In this document: in pieces, positions 1 to 7,100 of the stretch
Layout: the number at the start of each line of letters is the position of its first letter
Numbering within the stretch: the stretch's first letter is position 1
Source: an uncultured Lachnospiraceae bacterium
Lineage (GTDB): Bacteria > Bacillota > Clostridia > Lachnospirales > Lachnospiraceae
NCBI GenBank assembly: GCA_910589265.1
Contig: CAJUTQ010000034.1
Location: 1-14,272, forward strand
Direction: 5' to 3'
DNA: 14,272 bases
Program-made: the position numbers and the translations under genes
The notes under the pieces: generated by a model
Databases searched by the model: none
What the model saw: only the letters and a program-made list of their open reading frames with translations
Told to the model about the DNA's origin: nothing

Positions 1-2
1 CA

Positions 3-53
3 GTGGTAATCTTCCCTGTTTTGGACTATAATATTTATCGGTATTATTCATAG
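3..53 (+). other. Possible C-terminal tail of a gene entering from the left
   Basis: One plus-strand frame is open from the left edge for 16 codons and stops with TAG at 51-53, about 25 bases before the terminator hairpin at 76-117. That spacing suits the last codons of a gene lying mostly off-window. A second frame is open only to 31 and the third stops at once. The tail is too short to identify and may be chance. Confidence 0.2.
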
Positions 54-75
54 CAGAATTATTATACCAAACAAA

Positions 76-117
76 GAAGAACGCTTCCAGGTATGATGCC
101 TAAAAGCGTTCTTTTTT
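76..117 (+). terminator. Intrinsic terminator, possibly bidirectional
   Basis: AGAACGCTT (78-86) pairs perfectly with AAGCGTTCT (104-112), extends by an A-T and a G-U pair outward, and the right arm runs into six T residues. An inner AGG/CCT pair can extend the stem. It best terminates a plus-strand gene from off-window. It also lies 44 bases beyond the stop of the minus-strand hemerythrin gene, where the T-tract on that strand is weaker, so it may serve both. Confidence 0.75.
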
Positions 118-160
118 CATAGGACTTTTTTCACAGCCCCAAAATTATTTTTCTAATCTT

Positions 161-562
161 TTAGGCAATGGCTTTAATATGAGCAGCAACTTTCTTATCC
201 TCTGTGCGAATATGGGAAACTAATACACCAATCGTCTTATTTACTTTGCTAAGGGCTGCGAAAGTAGGGCCTTGTTCTAAAATCTCTTGAGCTGCTGATT
301 TTAAATCCTTTTTATATTTCTCATGAAATTGTTTGTGCTCTTCATAGCCAGGATATTTATTTTTTAATTGAAGCTGTTCCTCATCAAAAAAATGTTTTTT
401 AACATAATTATTTAAAAATTTCACTGTAGATTCTATATTTTCTCTGCCCTTTCCGCTTGCACAAGAATCTAAAAGATTGTTAATGGCAAAAAATAATTCT
501 CTATGTTCTGAATCAATCAATGCATTTCCAGTTTCCAAGTCCTTTGTAATTTCATAACGCAT
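161..562 (-). CDS. Bacteriohemerythrin (single-domain hemerythrin family protein)
   Basis: This 133-residue protein has the length of single-domain bacterial hemerythrins, four-helix bundles that bind O2 at a non-heme di-iron centre. All seven expected ligands are visible: H20 (in DSEHREL), H57 and E61 (HFFDEE), H76 and H80 (HKQFH), H117 and D122 (HIRTED). There is no fused signalling domain and no signal peptide, so it is a cytoplasmic O2 or iron binder rather than a receptor. In anaerobes such proteins are thought to carry, sense or scavenge oxygen or store iron; which applies here cannot be told. The start is supported by AAGGAGG six to seven bases upstream of ATG (minus strand, 569-576). 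It is transcribed away from the msrAB gene, and its promoter contains a long palindrome, so it is probably regulated, plausibly by oxygen or peroxide. Confidence 0.93.
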   Translation of the reverse strand: MRYEITKDLETGNALIDSEHRELFFAINNLLDSCASGKGRENIESTVKFLNNYVKKHFFDEEQLQLKNKYPGYEEHKQFHEKYKKDLKSAAQEILEQGPTFAALSKVNKTIGVLVSHIRTEDKKVAAHIKAIA

Positions 563-646
563 ATAAATACCTCCTTATTTTCATTTCTTAATTTACTATT
601 TTATTCATTGTTGTAAAGTTGTATTAGCATATGTCAATATATTTAT

Positions 647-673
647 AACTAATAATAGTTACTATTATTAGTT
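647..673. promoter_or_regulatory. Perfect palindrome, likely repressor operator
   Basis: AACTAATAATAG (647-658) and CTATTATTAGTT (662-673) are exact reverse complements separated by TTA. The palindrome covers the -10 box and most of the spacer of the hemerythrin promoter. Its core can be written as a 7-1-7 repeat (TAATAGT-T-ACTATTA), the geometry known for Fur/PerR-family boxes, but the bases are not a textbook match. The regulator is unknown. A chance palindrome in AT-rich DNA is possible but unlikely with 12-bp perfect arms. Confidence 0.55.
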
Positions 674-680
674 TTGTCAA
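652..680 (-). promoter_or_regulatory. Promoter of the hemerythrin gene
   Basis: On the minus strand TTGACA (680 to 675) is followed after exactly 17 bases by TATTAT (657 to 652), a near-consensus sigma-A promoter. It lies about 90 bases upstream of the hemerythrin ATG. The spacer and the -10 box are covered by the palindrome at 647-673, so a protein bound there would block RNA polymerase. Confidence 0.65.
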
Positions 681-1003
681 GATAAAAATAAAATTTTTTA
701 TAAAAATAATCTTTAAATTAAATTTAGGAAATAACGGACTTACCTAATTGTATTAAATAGTAAGCAGTATCCTATTAGAGGAGAGTTATATTTCTATTTT
801 ATGAGAAAATGATTAAAATAGATAACAAGAAATTCTCTCAAAGAATAAGTAAAGAGATATTTCTTGTGAGATATATTTTGTAATGGTACAAGAAAATATT
901 GTTTTAATTGTGAAATTTATGTTATATTTTTTATAATTATTCGATTAGATGGGACTACACTAATTATTATTCTAATTCTAATGGGAAAGGCAGGGTGATT
1001 TGA
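681..1003 (+). promoter_or_regulatory. AT-rich upstream region of msrAB with candidate promoters
   Basis: No gene is visible here. Two overlapping candidate promoters precede msrAB: TTGTTT (899-904), 18 bases, then TATATT (923-928) with an extended-10 TG at 920-921; and TTGTGA (908-913), 18 bases, then TATAAT (932-937). Either would give a 5' leader of roughly 65 bases. The msrAB ribosome site is AGGGTG at 992-997, six bases before ATG. A hairpin at 825-867 lies upstream. Promoter assignment is by eye only. Confidence 0.4.
825..867. repeat. Imperfect inverted repeat / hairpin
   Basis: ACAAGAAAT (825-833) pairs with ATTTCTTGT (859-867) and the adjoining TCTCT (834-838) pairs with AGAGA (853-857), with a single bulged T at 858 and a 14-base loop. 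No T-tract follows, so it is not a normal terminator. It lies upstream of the candidate msrAB promoters and could be an operator or a chance AT-rich hairpin. Confidence 0.4.
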
Positions 1004-1963
1004 ATGAAAAAAGAAATTTATTTTGCAGGAGGATGCTTTTGGGGAGCTGAGAAGTATTTTTCTTGTATAGAAGGAGTAATGGACACGCAGGTGGGGTATG
1101 CAAATGGAAGAACGTCTTTTCCAACGTATGAGGAGGTCTGTACAAAAGACACAGGACATGCAGAAACAGTGAAGGTAACTTATAACAATAAGAAAGTCTT
1201 TCTTATGTATTTGGCAGATATGTTTTTTCAAATCATTGATCCTGTTTCTGTAAACAGGCAGGGGGGCGATGTGGGAGTTCAATATCGTACTGGTATCTAC
1301 TATACAGATAAGAATGAGGAAGAGATACTTCTTTCCATTAAAGAAAAATATCAAAGAAAGTATAAGGAGCCGATTGCTGTGGAAATAAAGGAGCTGGAAA
1401 ACTTTTATCCTGGGGAAGAATACCACCAACATTATTTAGACAAAAATCCAGGAGGATACTGTCATATATCAGGTGAGCTATTTGAAAAGGCAAAAAAGGG
1501 ATGTATGTTTCCTTATATAAAAAGGGACAGGGAGGAGCTCAAACAAAGACTTACCTCTCTTCAATATGAGGTGACTAAGAAGAATAAGACAGAACCTCCT
1601 TTTGAAAATGCTTATCATGAACTGTTTGAGGAAGGTATTTATGTGGATATTACAACAGGGGAGCCCCTTTTTCTATCTACAGACAAATTTGAATCAGGAT
1701 GTGGATGGCCTGCTTTTGCAAAACCTATTTCACCGTCCCTTTTAGTGGAAAAAGAGGATAGAAGTCATTTTATGATTCGGACTGAGGTGAGGAGTAAAAT
1801 AGGGGACAGCCATCTAGGACATGTATTTACAGACGGGCCATTGGAGAAAGGGGGACTGAGATATTGCATAAATAGCGCTGCCCTTTTGTTTATACCTATA
1901 AAAGATATGGAAAGAGAAGGCTATGGGGAGTATAAATTTTTATTGGAGAAAAAGGATACTTGA
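1004..1963 (+). CDS. msrAB: Bifunctional peptide methionine sulfoxide reductase MsrA-MsrB
   Basis: This 319-residue fusion repairs oxidised methionine in proteins: MsrA reduces the S-sulfoxide and MsrB the R-sulfoxide, normally with thioredoxin as electron donor. The MsrA domain (about 1-165) has the catalytic motif GCFWG with Cys11. The C-terminal GGYCH is a candidate resolving cysteine. The MsrB domain (about 175-315) has SGCGWPAF, DSHLGHVF and the catalytic RYCINSAAL with Cys288. The CxxC pairs that bind zinc in many MsrB proteins are absent: the site before the KF motif reads IYVDITTGEPLF, so this is a zinc-free type. There is no signal peptide, so it acts in the cytoplasm. The start has AGGGTG six bases upstream. 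The stop lies 41 bases before the tatD ATG, suggesting co-transcription. With the divergent hemerythrin it suggests an oxygen-damage response. Confidence 0.95.
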   Translation: MKKEIYFAGGCFWGAEKYFSCIEGVMDTQVGYANGRTSFPTYEEVCTKDTGHAETVKVTYNNKKVFLMYLADMFFQIIDPVSVNRQGGDVGVQYRTGIYYTDKNEEEILLSIKEKYQRKYKEPIAVEIKELENFYPGEEYHQHYLDKNPGGYCHISGELFEKAKKGCMFPYIKRDREELKQRLTSLQYEVTKKNKTEPPFENAYHELFEEGIYVDITTGEPLFLSTDKFESGCGWPAFAKPISPSLLVEKEDRSHFMIRTEVRSKIGDSHLGHVFTDGPLEKGGLRYCINSAALLFIPIKDMEREGYGEYKFLLEKKDT

Positions 1964-2004
1964 AAGATAAAAAGGGAAATAAGATGGAAGTAAGGAGGAA
2001 AGAA

Positions 2005-2787
2005 ATGGGGGTAAAATATTATGATATTGGATTGAATTTGTTTTGCAAACAGTTTCCTGATCCAAAAAAGATATGGGAAGACGCAAGAAAAGAGGGCATA
2101 TCCTGTATTTTCACAGGGACAAGCAGGAAAGAAAATATAAAAATTCATGATTTTACAAAAAAATATGGAGGTTATGGGACAGTAGGCATTCATCCCCACC
2201 ATGGGGATGATGCAAGGCAGGAAGATTTTGAACTGATAGAAAAGATTGTTAAGGAAAATGAAAAAATAGTTGCAATTGGAGAGTGTGGACTAGATTATGA
2301 CAGAATGTTCTCCACAAAAGAAAATCAGATAAGATGCCTGGAAAAGCACATTGTGCTTGCAAAAAAGCTCAATAAGCCATTGTTTCTTCACGAACGTAAT
2401 GCGTCCTCTGATTTTATTCGTAGATTTAAAAACCATGAAGATATATGCAAAAAATCGGTTATTCATTGTTTTACTGGGAATAAGGAAACGTTAGACAAAT
2501 ATCTTTCTATGGGATTTTCCATTGGCATAACAGGATGGATTTGCGACGACCGCAGGGCAAAGGCATTACGAGAAGGGGTTTCTTTCATTCCCCTTGACAG
2601 AATTTTGATAGAGACAGATGCGCCTTATTTGAGACCCAAAAATGTACCTGGGTTAAACAGAACAAATATTCCCCAAAATATTCGTTATGTTGTTAAAGGT
2701 TTGGCTAAATATATGAAGGTTTCAGAAGACGTATTAATGGAGAACGCAAAGAAGAATACGGAAAGAATATTTCAAATAAAGGAATAA
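2005..2787 (+). CDS. tatD: TatD family metal-dependent deoxyribonuclease
   Basis: The 260-residue product is a TIM-barrel hydrolase of the TatD family; the E. coli enzyme is a 3'-5' exonuclease linked to repair of oxidative DNA damage. It follows the TatD proper pattern rather than the YcfH/YabD pattern: YDIGLNL at the start instead of HxH, then GIHPHHGDD, IGECGLDYDR, FLHERNA, VIHCFTG, IGITGWICDDRR and ILIETDAPYLRP. The HERNA motif is slightly unusual, where E. coli has HCRDA. A longer reading from a TTG at 1960 overlaps the msrAB stop, but TAAGGAGG (1991-1998) sits six bases before ATG 2005, so 2005 is preferred. It is very likely co-transcribed with msrAB. Confidence 0.92.
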   Translation: MGVKYYDIGLNLFCKQFPDPKKIWEDARKEGISCIFTGTSRKENIKIHDFTKKYGGYGTVGIHPHHGDDARQEDFELIEKIVKENEKIVAIGECGLDYDRMFSTKENQIRCLEKHIVLAKKLNKPLFLHERNASSDFIRRFKNHEDICKKSVIHCFTGNKETLDKYLSMGFSIGITGWICDDRRAKALREGVSFIPLDRILIETDAPYLRPKNVPGLNRTNIPQNIRYVVKGLAKYMKVSEDVLMENAKKNTERIFQIKE

Positions 2788-2935
2788 AATGATAGAAAAT
2801 ACATCCCATATTTTTGTGGAAAAAGAGAAAACTCTATGTTAAAATTAGGAAAAATAGATATAAAATTTAACACAAATATTCATGATCTTATAGAAGTTTT
2901 GGAGTCCTTTACAGGGCAAAATTTGAAAGAAAGGC

Positions 2936-3244
2936 ATGGGGGTTCATTTGGCAGTTCAAGGAGAATTAAGAGAAAATACAAAGGAAAGAATAAAAGAGCC
3001 GAAACGGTTTAAAGTGATTATGCATAATGATGATTTTACGCCAATGGACTTTGTTGTAAAAGTGCTAAAGGAAACGTTTCATAAAGAAGAACAAGAAGCT
3101 GTCCGTCTTATGTATGCTGTGCACCAAAAGGGTATGGCAGTGGTGGGCGTCTATTCCTATGACATTGCTAGCACAAAGGTGAAAAAAGTAACGGCAAAAG
3201 CTAGAAGTTTGGGATATCCTTTTCGACTTGAAATACAAGAGTAA
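2936..3244 (+). CDS. clpS: ATP-dependent Clp protease adaptor ClpS
   Basis: This 102-residue protein is the ClpS adaptor, which binds N-degron substrates (destabilising N-terminal residues) and delivers them to the N-domain of ClpA for degradation by ClpAP. The diagnostic core is clear: MHNDDFTPMDFVVKVL (NDD at 31-33, TPM at 35-37), then LMYAVHQKGMAVVGVY, and a final basic and acidic tail. About 24 variable residues precede the core, as is usual. The start is uncertain: ATG 2936 has AAAGG only one base upstream, whereas the in-frame TTG 2948 has a run of five Gs five bases upstream. It sits directly before clpA, its functional partner. The 148 bases between tatD and clpS show no convincing gene and no strong promoter. 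Confidence 0.93.
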   Translation: MGVHLAVQGELRENTKERIKEPKRFKVIMHNDDFTPMDFVVKVLKETFHKEEQEAVRLMYAVHQKGMAVVGVYSYDIASTKVKKVTAKARSLGYPFRLEIQE

Positions 3245-3319
3245 GAAGCCTTTGTATGAAAATACTTGCGTCTAGGCCATAAGAGGAAATGTGTGAAGAA
3301 ATAATAGAAAGGCATGGTA

Positions 3320-5536
3320 ATGGAGATGGAAGTCACAAAAGAAGTTGGAGAGATTTTAAATAAAGCAATAGGATATGCTTTTTCTATGAGGCAGGAGTAT
3401 GTGACGCCAGAACATTTGCTGGCCATGATAACTCTGGATTATCCTTTTCGAAAGGCATTTGAAAATTGCGGTGGAAATGCAGACCGCCTTGTGGCAGAGC
3501 TGCAAAAATATATTAAGGAAAATGTAGAGGAGATTGCAGGAGATGAGGCTCCCATTTTAAGCAATGGACTAGAGGAAGTGTTAGAGGAAGCGAGAAAACA
3601 AGCTTACCAAAGTGAAAAAGGGGTCGTAGGCCTCTCCCATGTAATTCATGCTATTTTTACTTTACGAGAGAGCAATGCTGCTTATTTTATGGAATTACAA
3701 GGGGTAGATGAGGCCTCTCTGTTACATGAATTTCTCCAGATTACTTCAGAGAAAGGGAGCATAAGGGAACAGGAAGAAAGGAAAGAGGGACATGGGCAGT
3801 GGAAAGCATATGTGCAATGTCTCCATGATAGATTAGAGGAAGAGAACCCATTTATTGGACGGAAAAAAGAACTGGAGCGTACTGTGCAAATTTTATGTAG
3901 AAAAGAAAAAAACAACCCCCTTCATGTAGGAGAGGCAGGCGTTGGGAAAACAGCCATTGCTTATGGATTGGCCAGACTTCTTGAGGAGGGAAAGGTTCCA
4001 GCTGTTCTTTTAGGGGCAAAAATATATGCTCTTGATCTAGGGGGAATGTTGTCAGGAACCCAGTACAGAGGAGATTTTGAAAAACGATTTAAAGAAGTAA
4101 TGGAAGGTATTGCAAAAGAGGAAAAGCCTATTGTCTATATGGATGAGATTCATAATATTGTCGGGGCTGGAGCAGTGAATGGAGGAAGCTTTGACGTTTC
4201 AAATATGTTAAAGCCATATTTGTCGGCTGGCCATATTCGCTTTCTTGGAGCAACCACTTATCAGGAATATAAGAAATATTTTGAAAAAAATAAAAGCCTC
4301 GTGCGACGTTTTCAAAATATAGATGTAAAAGAGCCTAGCATAGAAGAAACAGTAGAAATATTGGAAGGGCTTAAGAAGCATTATGAGCGCTTCCATGGGG
4401 TAAAGTATGGCAAGGATGTCCTTCAGTATATGGTTTTACTAAGTGTGAAATATATGAACGAGAGATATTTGCCAGATAAGGCCATTGATCTTATGGATGA
4501 AGCTGGTGCATATAGACAGATACATCCTTTAAATCAGAAAATCCAGACTGTGAACAAAGAATTAGTAGATGAGATTGTGGCAAAGATATGTCATATACCA
4601 AAACAGGCAGTAGAAAAGGATGAGACAAAAAAACTAAGCATGTTGAAAGAAAATTTGAGTAAGGAAATATTTGGACAAGAGGAAGGGATTTTGCAAGTGG
4701 TAAATGCTGTAAAATTTTCCAGAGCGGGGCTTATGGATGAGGAAAAGCCAGTGGCCAGCCTTCTATTTGTAGGTCCTACAGGGGTTGGGAAAACAGAGGT
4801 GGCAAAGACCCTTGCAAAAGAATTAGGTATTTCCTTCATTCGGTTTGATATGAGTGAATATGGAGAAAAACATGCAATGGCAAAGCTGATTGGAGCTCCT
4901 GCTGGTTATGTGGGCTATGAGGAAGGAGGGCTTTTGACAGAAGAAATAAGAAAGCACCCTCATGGGGTACTCTTATTAGACGAGGTGGAAAAGGCCCACC
5001 CAGATATTTTTAATATTCTGCTACAAGTGATGGACTATGCTACATTAACCGATAACCAGGGAAGAAAGGCAGATTTTCGCAATATTATTCTTATTATGAC
5101 TTCCAATGCAGGAGCTTTTCGCCTTGGAAAAGAAAAAATGGGTTTTGGAGAAGGAGACAGAACCTTTCATGAGGAAGTAATCCTAGAAGAGGTAAAAAGG
5201 CTGTTTCAGCCAGAATTTCGAAACAGGTTAAATCAAATTGTTGTATTTTGTCCTGTGGATGAAAAGATGGCAGAGTCCATTACAAAGAAAAAGCTGACAC
5301 AGCTGTCAAATAAGCTGAAAGAAAAAAAGGTGGAAATGGAGGTGACAAAGAAAGCAGTTGATGCTGTTAAAGAGAAAGGAATTAGCAAGGAATATGGGGC
5401 AAGAGAGATTGAGCGGGTTATCGCAAAGGAAGTAAAGCCTCTCTTAGCAGATCCAATGCTTTTTGGAAAGCTGAAAAAAGGAGGGGAATGCGTACTGGAT
5501 TATCAGGAAGGAAAGCTTGTCCTTGAAATAAAGTGA
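3320..5536 (+). CDS. clpA: ATP-dependent Clp protease ATPase subunit ClpA
   Basis: About 738 residues (740 from ATG 3314) make a two-ring AAA+ unfoldase that feeds substrates to ClpP. Numbering from 3314: a Clp N-domain (about 1-145); AAA-1 with Walker A GEAGVGKT (206-213) and Walker B YMDEIHN (D277, E278); AAA-2 with GPTGVGKT (487-494) and LLLDEVEKAHP (D556, E557); then the C-terminal D2-small domain. The coiled-coil middle domain of ClpB/ClpC is missing, which together with clpS next door fixes the ClpA identity. MGF (609-611) lies where E. coli ClpA has the IGL loop that docks into ClpP. Three in-frame ATGs compete (3314, 3320, 3326); GAAAGG (3307-3312) is spaced best for 3320. ClpP is not encoded in this window. 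Confidence 0.95.
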   Translation: MEMEVTKEVGEILNKAIGYAFSMRQEYVTPEHLLAMITLDYPFRKAFENCGGNADRLVAELQKYIKENVEEIAGDEAPILSNGLEEVLEEARKQAYQSEKGVVGLSHVIHAIFTLRESNAAYFMELQGVDEASLLHEFLQITSEKGSIREQEERKEGHGQWKAYVQCLHDRLEEENPFIGRKKELERTVQILCRKEKNNPLHVGEAGVGKTAIAYGLARLLEEGKVPAVLLGAKIYALDLGGMLSGTQYRGDFEKRFKEVMEGIAKEEKPIVYMDEIHNIVGAGAVNGGSFDVSNMLKPYLSAGHIRFLGATTYQEYKKYFEKNKSLVRRFQNIDVKEPSIEETVEILEGLKKHYERFHGVKYGKDVLQYMVLLSVKYMNERYLPDKAIDLMDEAGAYRQIHPLNQKIQTVNKELVDEIVAKICHIPKQAVEKDETKKLSMLKENLSKEIFGQEEGILQVVNAVKFSRAGLMDEEKPVASLLFVGPTGVGKTEVAKTLAKELGISFIRFDMSEYGEKHAMAKLIGAPAGYVGYEEGGLLTEEIRKHPHGVLLLDEVEKAHPDIFNILLQVMDYATLTDNQGRKADFRNIILIMTSNAGAFRLGKEKMGFGEGDRTFHEEVILEEVKRLFQPEFRNRLNQIVVFCPVDEKMAESITKKKLTQLSNKLKEKKVEMEVTKKAVDAVKEKGISKEYGAREIERVIAKEVKPLLADPMLFGKLKKGGECVLDYQEGKLVLEIK

Positions 5537-5555
5537 CAAGAATAAATAAAACCAA

Positions 5556-5587
5556 GCATATATTTAAGTTATAAAATACATATATGC
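5556..5587. repeat. Inverted repeat between clpA and the symporter gene
   Basis: GCATATAT (5556-5563) and ATATATGC (5580-5587) are exact reverse complements around a 16-base AT-rich loop. It is followed by GGGGG and the symporter start rather than by a T-tract after the stem, so it does not look like a terminator. It could tune translation of the symporter or protect mRNA ends; no function is shown. Confidence 0.35.
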
Positions 5588-5597
5588 GGGGGTTTTT

Positions 5598-6986
5598 ATG
5601 ATTGAAACCATAAAAGAGGTCAATGGTTTTCTCAACAATTTTATTTGGGGGCCAGGAATGCTGGCAATATTTTTGTCTGTAGGAATTATGTACACCGTTC
5701 GAACTCATTTTTTTCAATTTCGTCGTTGGCGGCTGTGGGTTGGCATGACTATTGGGGAGATTTTTCGAAACAAAGATGTGAGAAAAAGCAAAGACATCCA
5801 TTCCATTTCCCAGTTTCAGTCTTTTTGCACTGCTTTAGCTGCAACCCTTGGAACGGGAAATATTACAGGAGTGGCCGCTGCTTTAATCACGGGAGGTCCA
5901 GGAGCCATTTTTTGGATGTGGGTTTCTGCATTTTTGGGAATGATGACCATTTATGCGGAAAATGTTTTAGGTATCCGCTACCGTTACAGAGACAAAGAAG
6001 GCAGGTGGATTGGCGGGGCCATGGTGTACATAGAAAGAGGGCTTGGATGTAAATGGCTTGCTCTTTTGTTTGCTCTGTTTTGTATTTTTGCTTCCTTAGG
6101 TATGGGGAATATGACCCAGGCCAATTCTATTGCAAGTGGGTTAAAGGAAACATTTTCCATTCCTCCCTTTTATACAGGGGTCGCTATGATGATTATTGTA
6201 GCTCTCGTTCTCCTTGGAGGAATTCAAAGGATTGGATCTGTAATGGAAAAGGTTGTTCCCTTTGTTGCTTTTTTCTATATGGCAGGAGGGATTATTGTAA
6301 TTGCCTACCACTGGCAGGCTGTCCCAGAAGTTTTTCAGCTCATATGCAAGGAAGCTTTTAAACTTCGGGCAGTGGGAGGAGGCGTGCTGGGATATGGATT
6401 ACATAAGGCTATGAAAACAGGGATATCTAGAGGCGTTTTTTCCAATGAGGCAGGTCTTGGATCGTCAGTGATGGCTCATGCAGCCTCTGACGTGGAATTA
6501 GCTGCTGTTCAGGGCATGTGGGGAATGGTAGAAGTCTTCATTGACACAATCGTAGTTTGCACAGTGACAGCCTTTGTCATTTTAACCTCTGGCGTTTATA
6601 ATGCCCCCTTATATCTAAAGAACATGGCTATAGGAGTAGAAAATATAGATGGAACTACGCTAACAGGAGCTGCCTTTGCAACAGTTATACCAAGTGGAGA
6701 TAAATTTATGGCTCTCTCTATTGTTCTATTTGCCTTTGCAACCATTGTAGGATGGGCTTATTTTGGAGAACGAACCTTTGCCTATGTGTTTGGAGAAAAA
6801 TCTGCATTTTTTTACAAATTACTCTATATTGTTATGATTCTTCCCGGATGTTTGATAGCCCCGGGACTTATGTGGGAAATTGCAGATACCTTAAATGGAT
6901 TTATGGCCCTTCCAAATTTAACAGCATTATTTTTGCTCAGCACGCAAGTTGTGCACATTACAAAAGAATATCAAAGGGAAGCTTGA
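5598..6986 (+). CDS. Sodium:alanine/glycine symporter, AGCS family
   Basis: The 462-residue protein is a polytopic inner-membrane carrier of the AGCS (alanine or glycine:cation symporter) family, which imports small neutral amino acids with Na+. Length is typical of the family. Family signatures are LGTGNITGVAAAL near the first third, then GGPGAIFWMW, YRYRDKEGRWIGGAMVYIERGLG, the strongly conserved SNEAGLGSS (282-290) and GWAYFGERTFAYVFG near the end. Many hydrophobic segments are evident, consistent with about ten or eleven helices. The substrate (Ala, Gly or Gln) cannot be read from sequence. The ATG is preceded by a GGGGG run five bases upstream, an unusual but plausible ribosome site. It begins 61 bases after clpA; whether it is in the same transcript is unclear. 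Confidence 0.93.
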   Translation: MIETIKEVNGFLNNFIWGPGMLAIFLSVGIMYTVRTHFFQFRRWRLWVGMTIGEIFRNKDVRKSKDIHSISQFQSFCTALAATLGTGNITGVAAALITGGPGAIFWMWVSAFLGMMTIYAENVLGIRYRYRDKEGRWIGGAMVYIERGLGCKWLALLFALFCIFASLGMGNMTQANSIASGLKETFSIPPFYTGVAMMIIVALVLLGGIQRIGSVMEKVVPFVAFFYMAGGIIVIAYHWQAVPEVFQLICKEAFKLRAVGGGVLGYGLHKAMKTGISRGVFSNEAGLGSSVMAHAASDVELAAVQGMWGMVEVFIDTIVVCTVTAFVILTSGVYNAPLYLKNMAIGVENIDGTTLTGAAFATVIPSGDKFMALSIVLFAFATIVGWAYFGERTFAYVFGEKSAFFYKLLYIVMILPGCLIAPGLMWEIADTLNGFMALPNLTALFLLSTQVVHITKEYQREA

Positions 6987-7100
6987 AAGAACTAGGAAGC
7001 TTCATTTTGAATAAAAAAATCCTTTTAGGAAAAAATACAAATAAAAAAGGAAGCATACTTTAAGAAGAATTTTTAAGTTGGATGAGAATGGAGGATTGTT

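Noticed and set aside
917..1432. Long minus-strand open frame (171 codons)
   Set aside because: It lies mostly opposite the well-supported msrAB gene, has no ribosome site or recognisable domain, and its composition looks like an antisense shadow.
1960..2004. TTG start of tatD overlapping the msrAB stop
   Set aside because: A strong AAGGAGG six bases before ATG 2005, and good family alignment from that point, make the longer form unlikely.
2788..2935. Promoter between tatD and clpS
   Set aside because: TATAAAAT at 2859-2866 is a fair -10 box but has no matching -35 at 16-18 bases; other pairs have poor spacing.
2836..3012. Small plus-strand open frame between tatD and clpS (58 codons)
   Set aside because: It overlaps the clpS start in another frame, has no ribosome site, and its second half reads as an out-of-frame basic translation of clpS.
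5645..6361. Plus-strand frames overlapping the symporter gene
   Set aside because: They run in another frame of a clear AGCS symporter and encode no plausible domain.
6976..7020. Terminator after the symporter gene
   Set aside because: GAAGCTT/AAGCTTC can form a short stem, but the following T-run is only four bases and the left arm lies within the gene; not strong enough to call.
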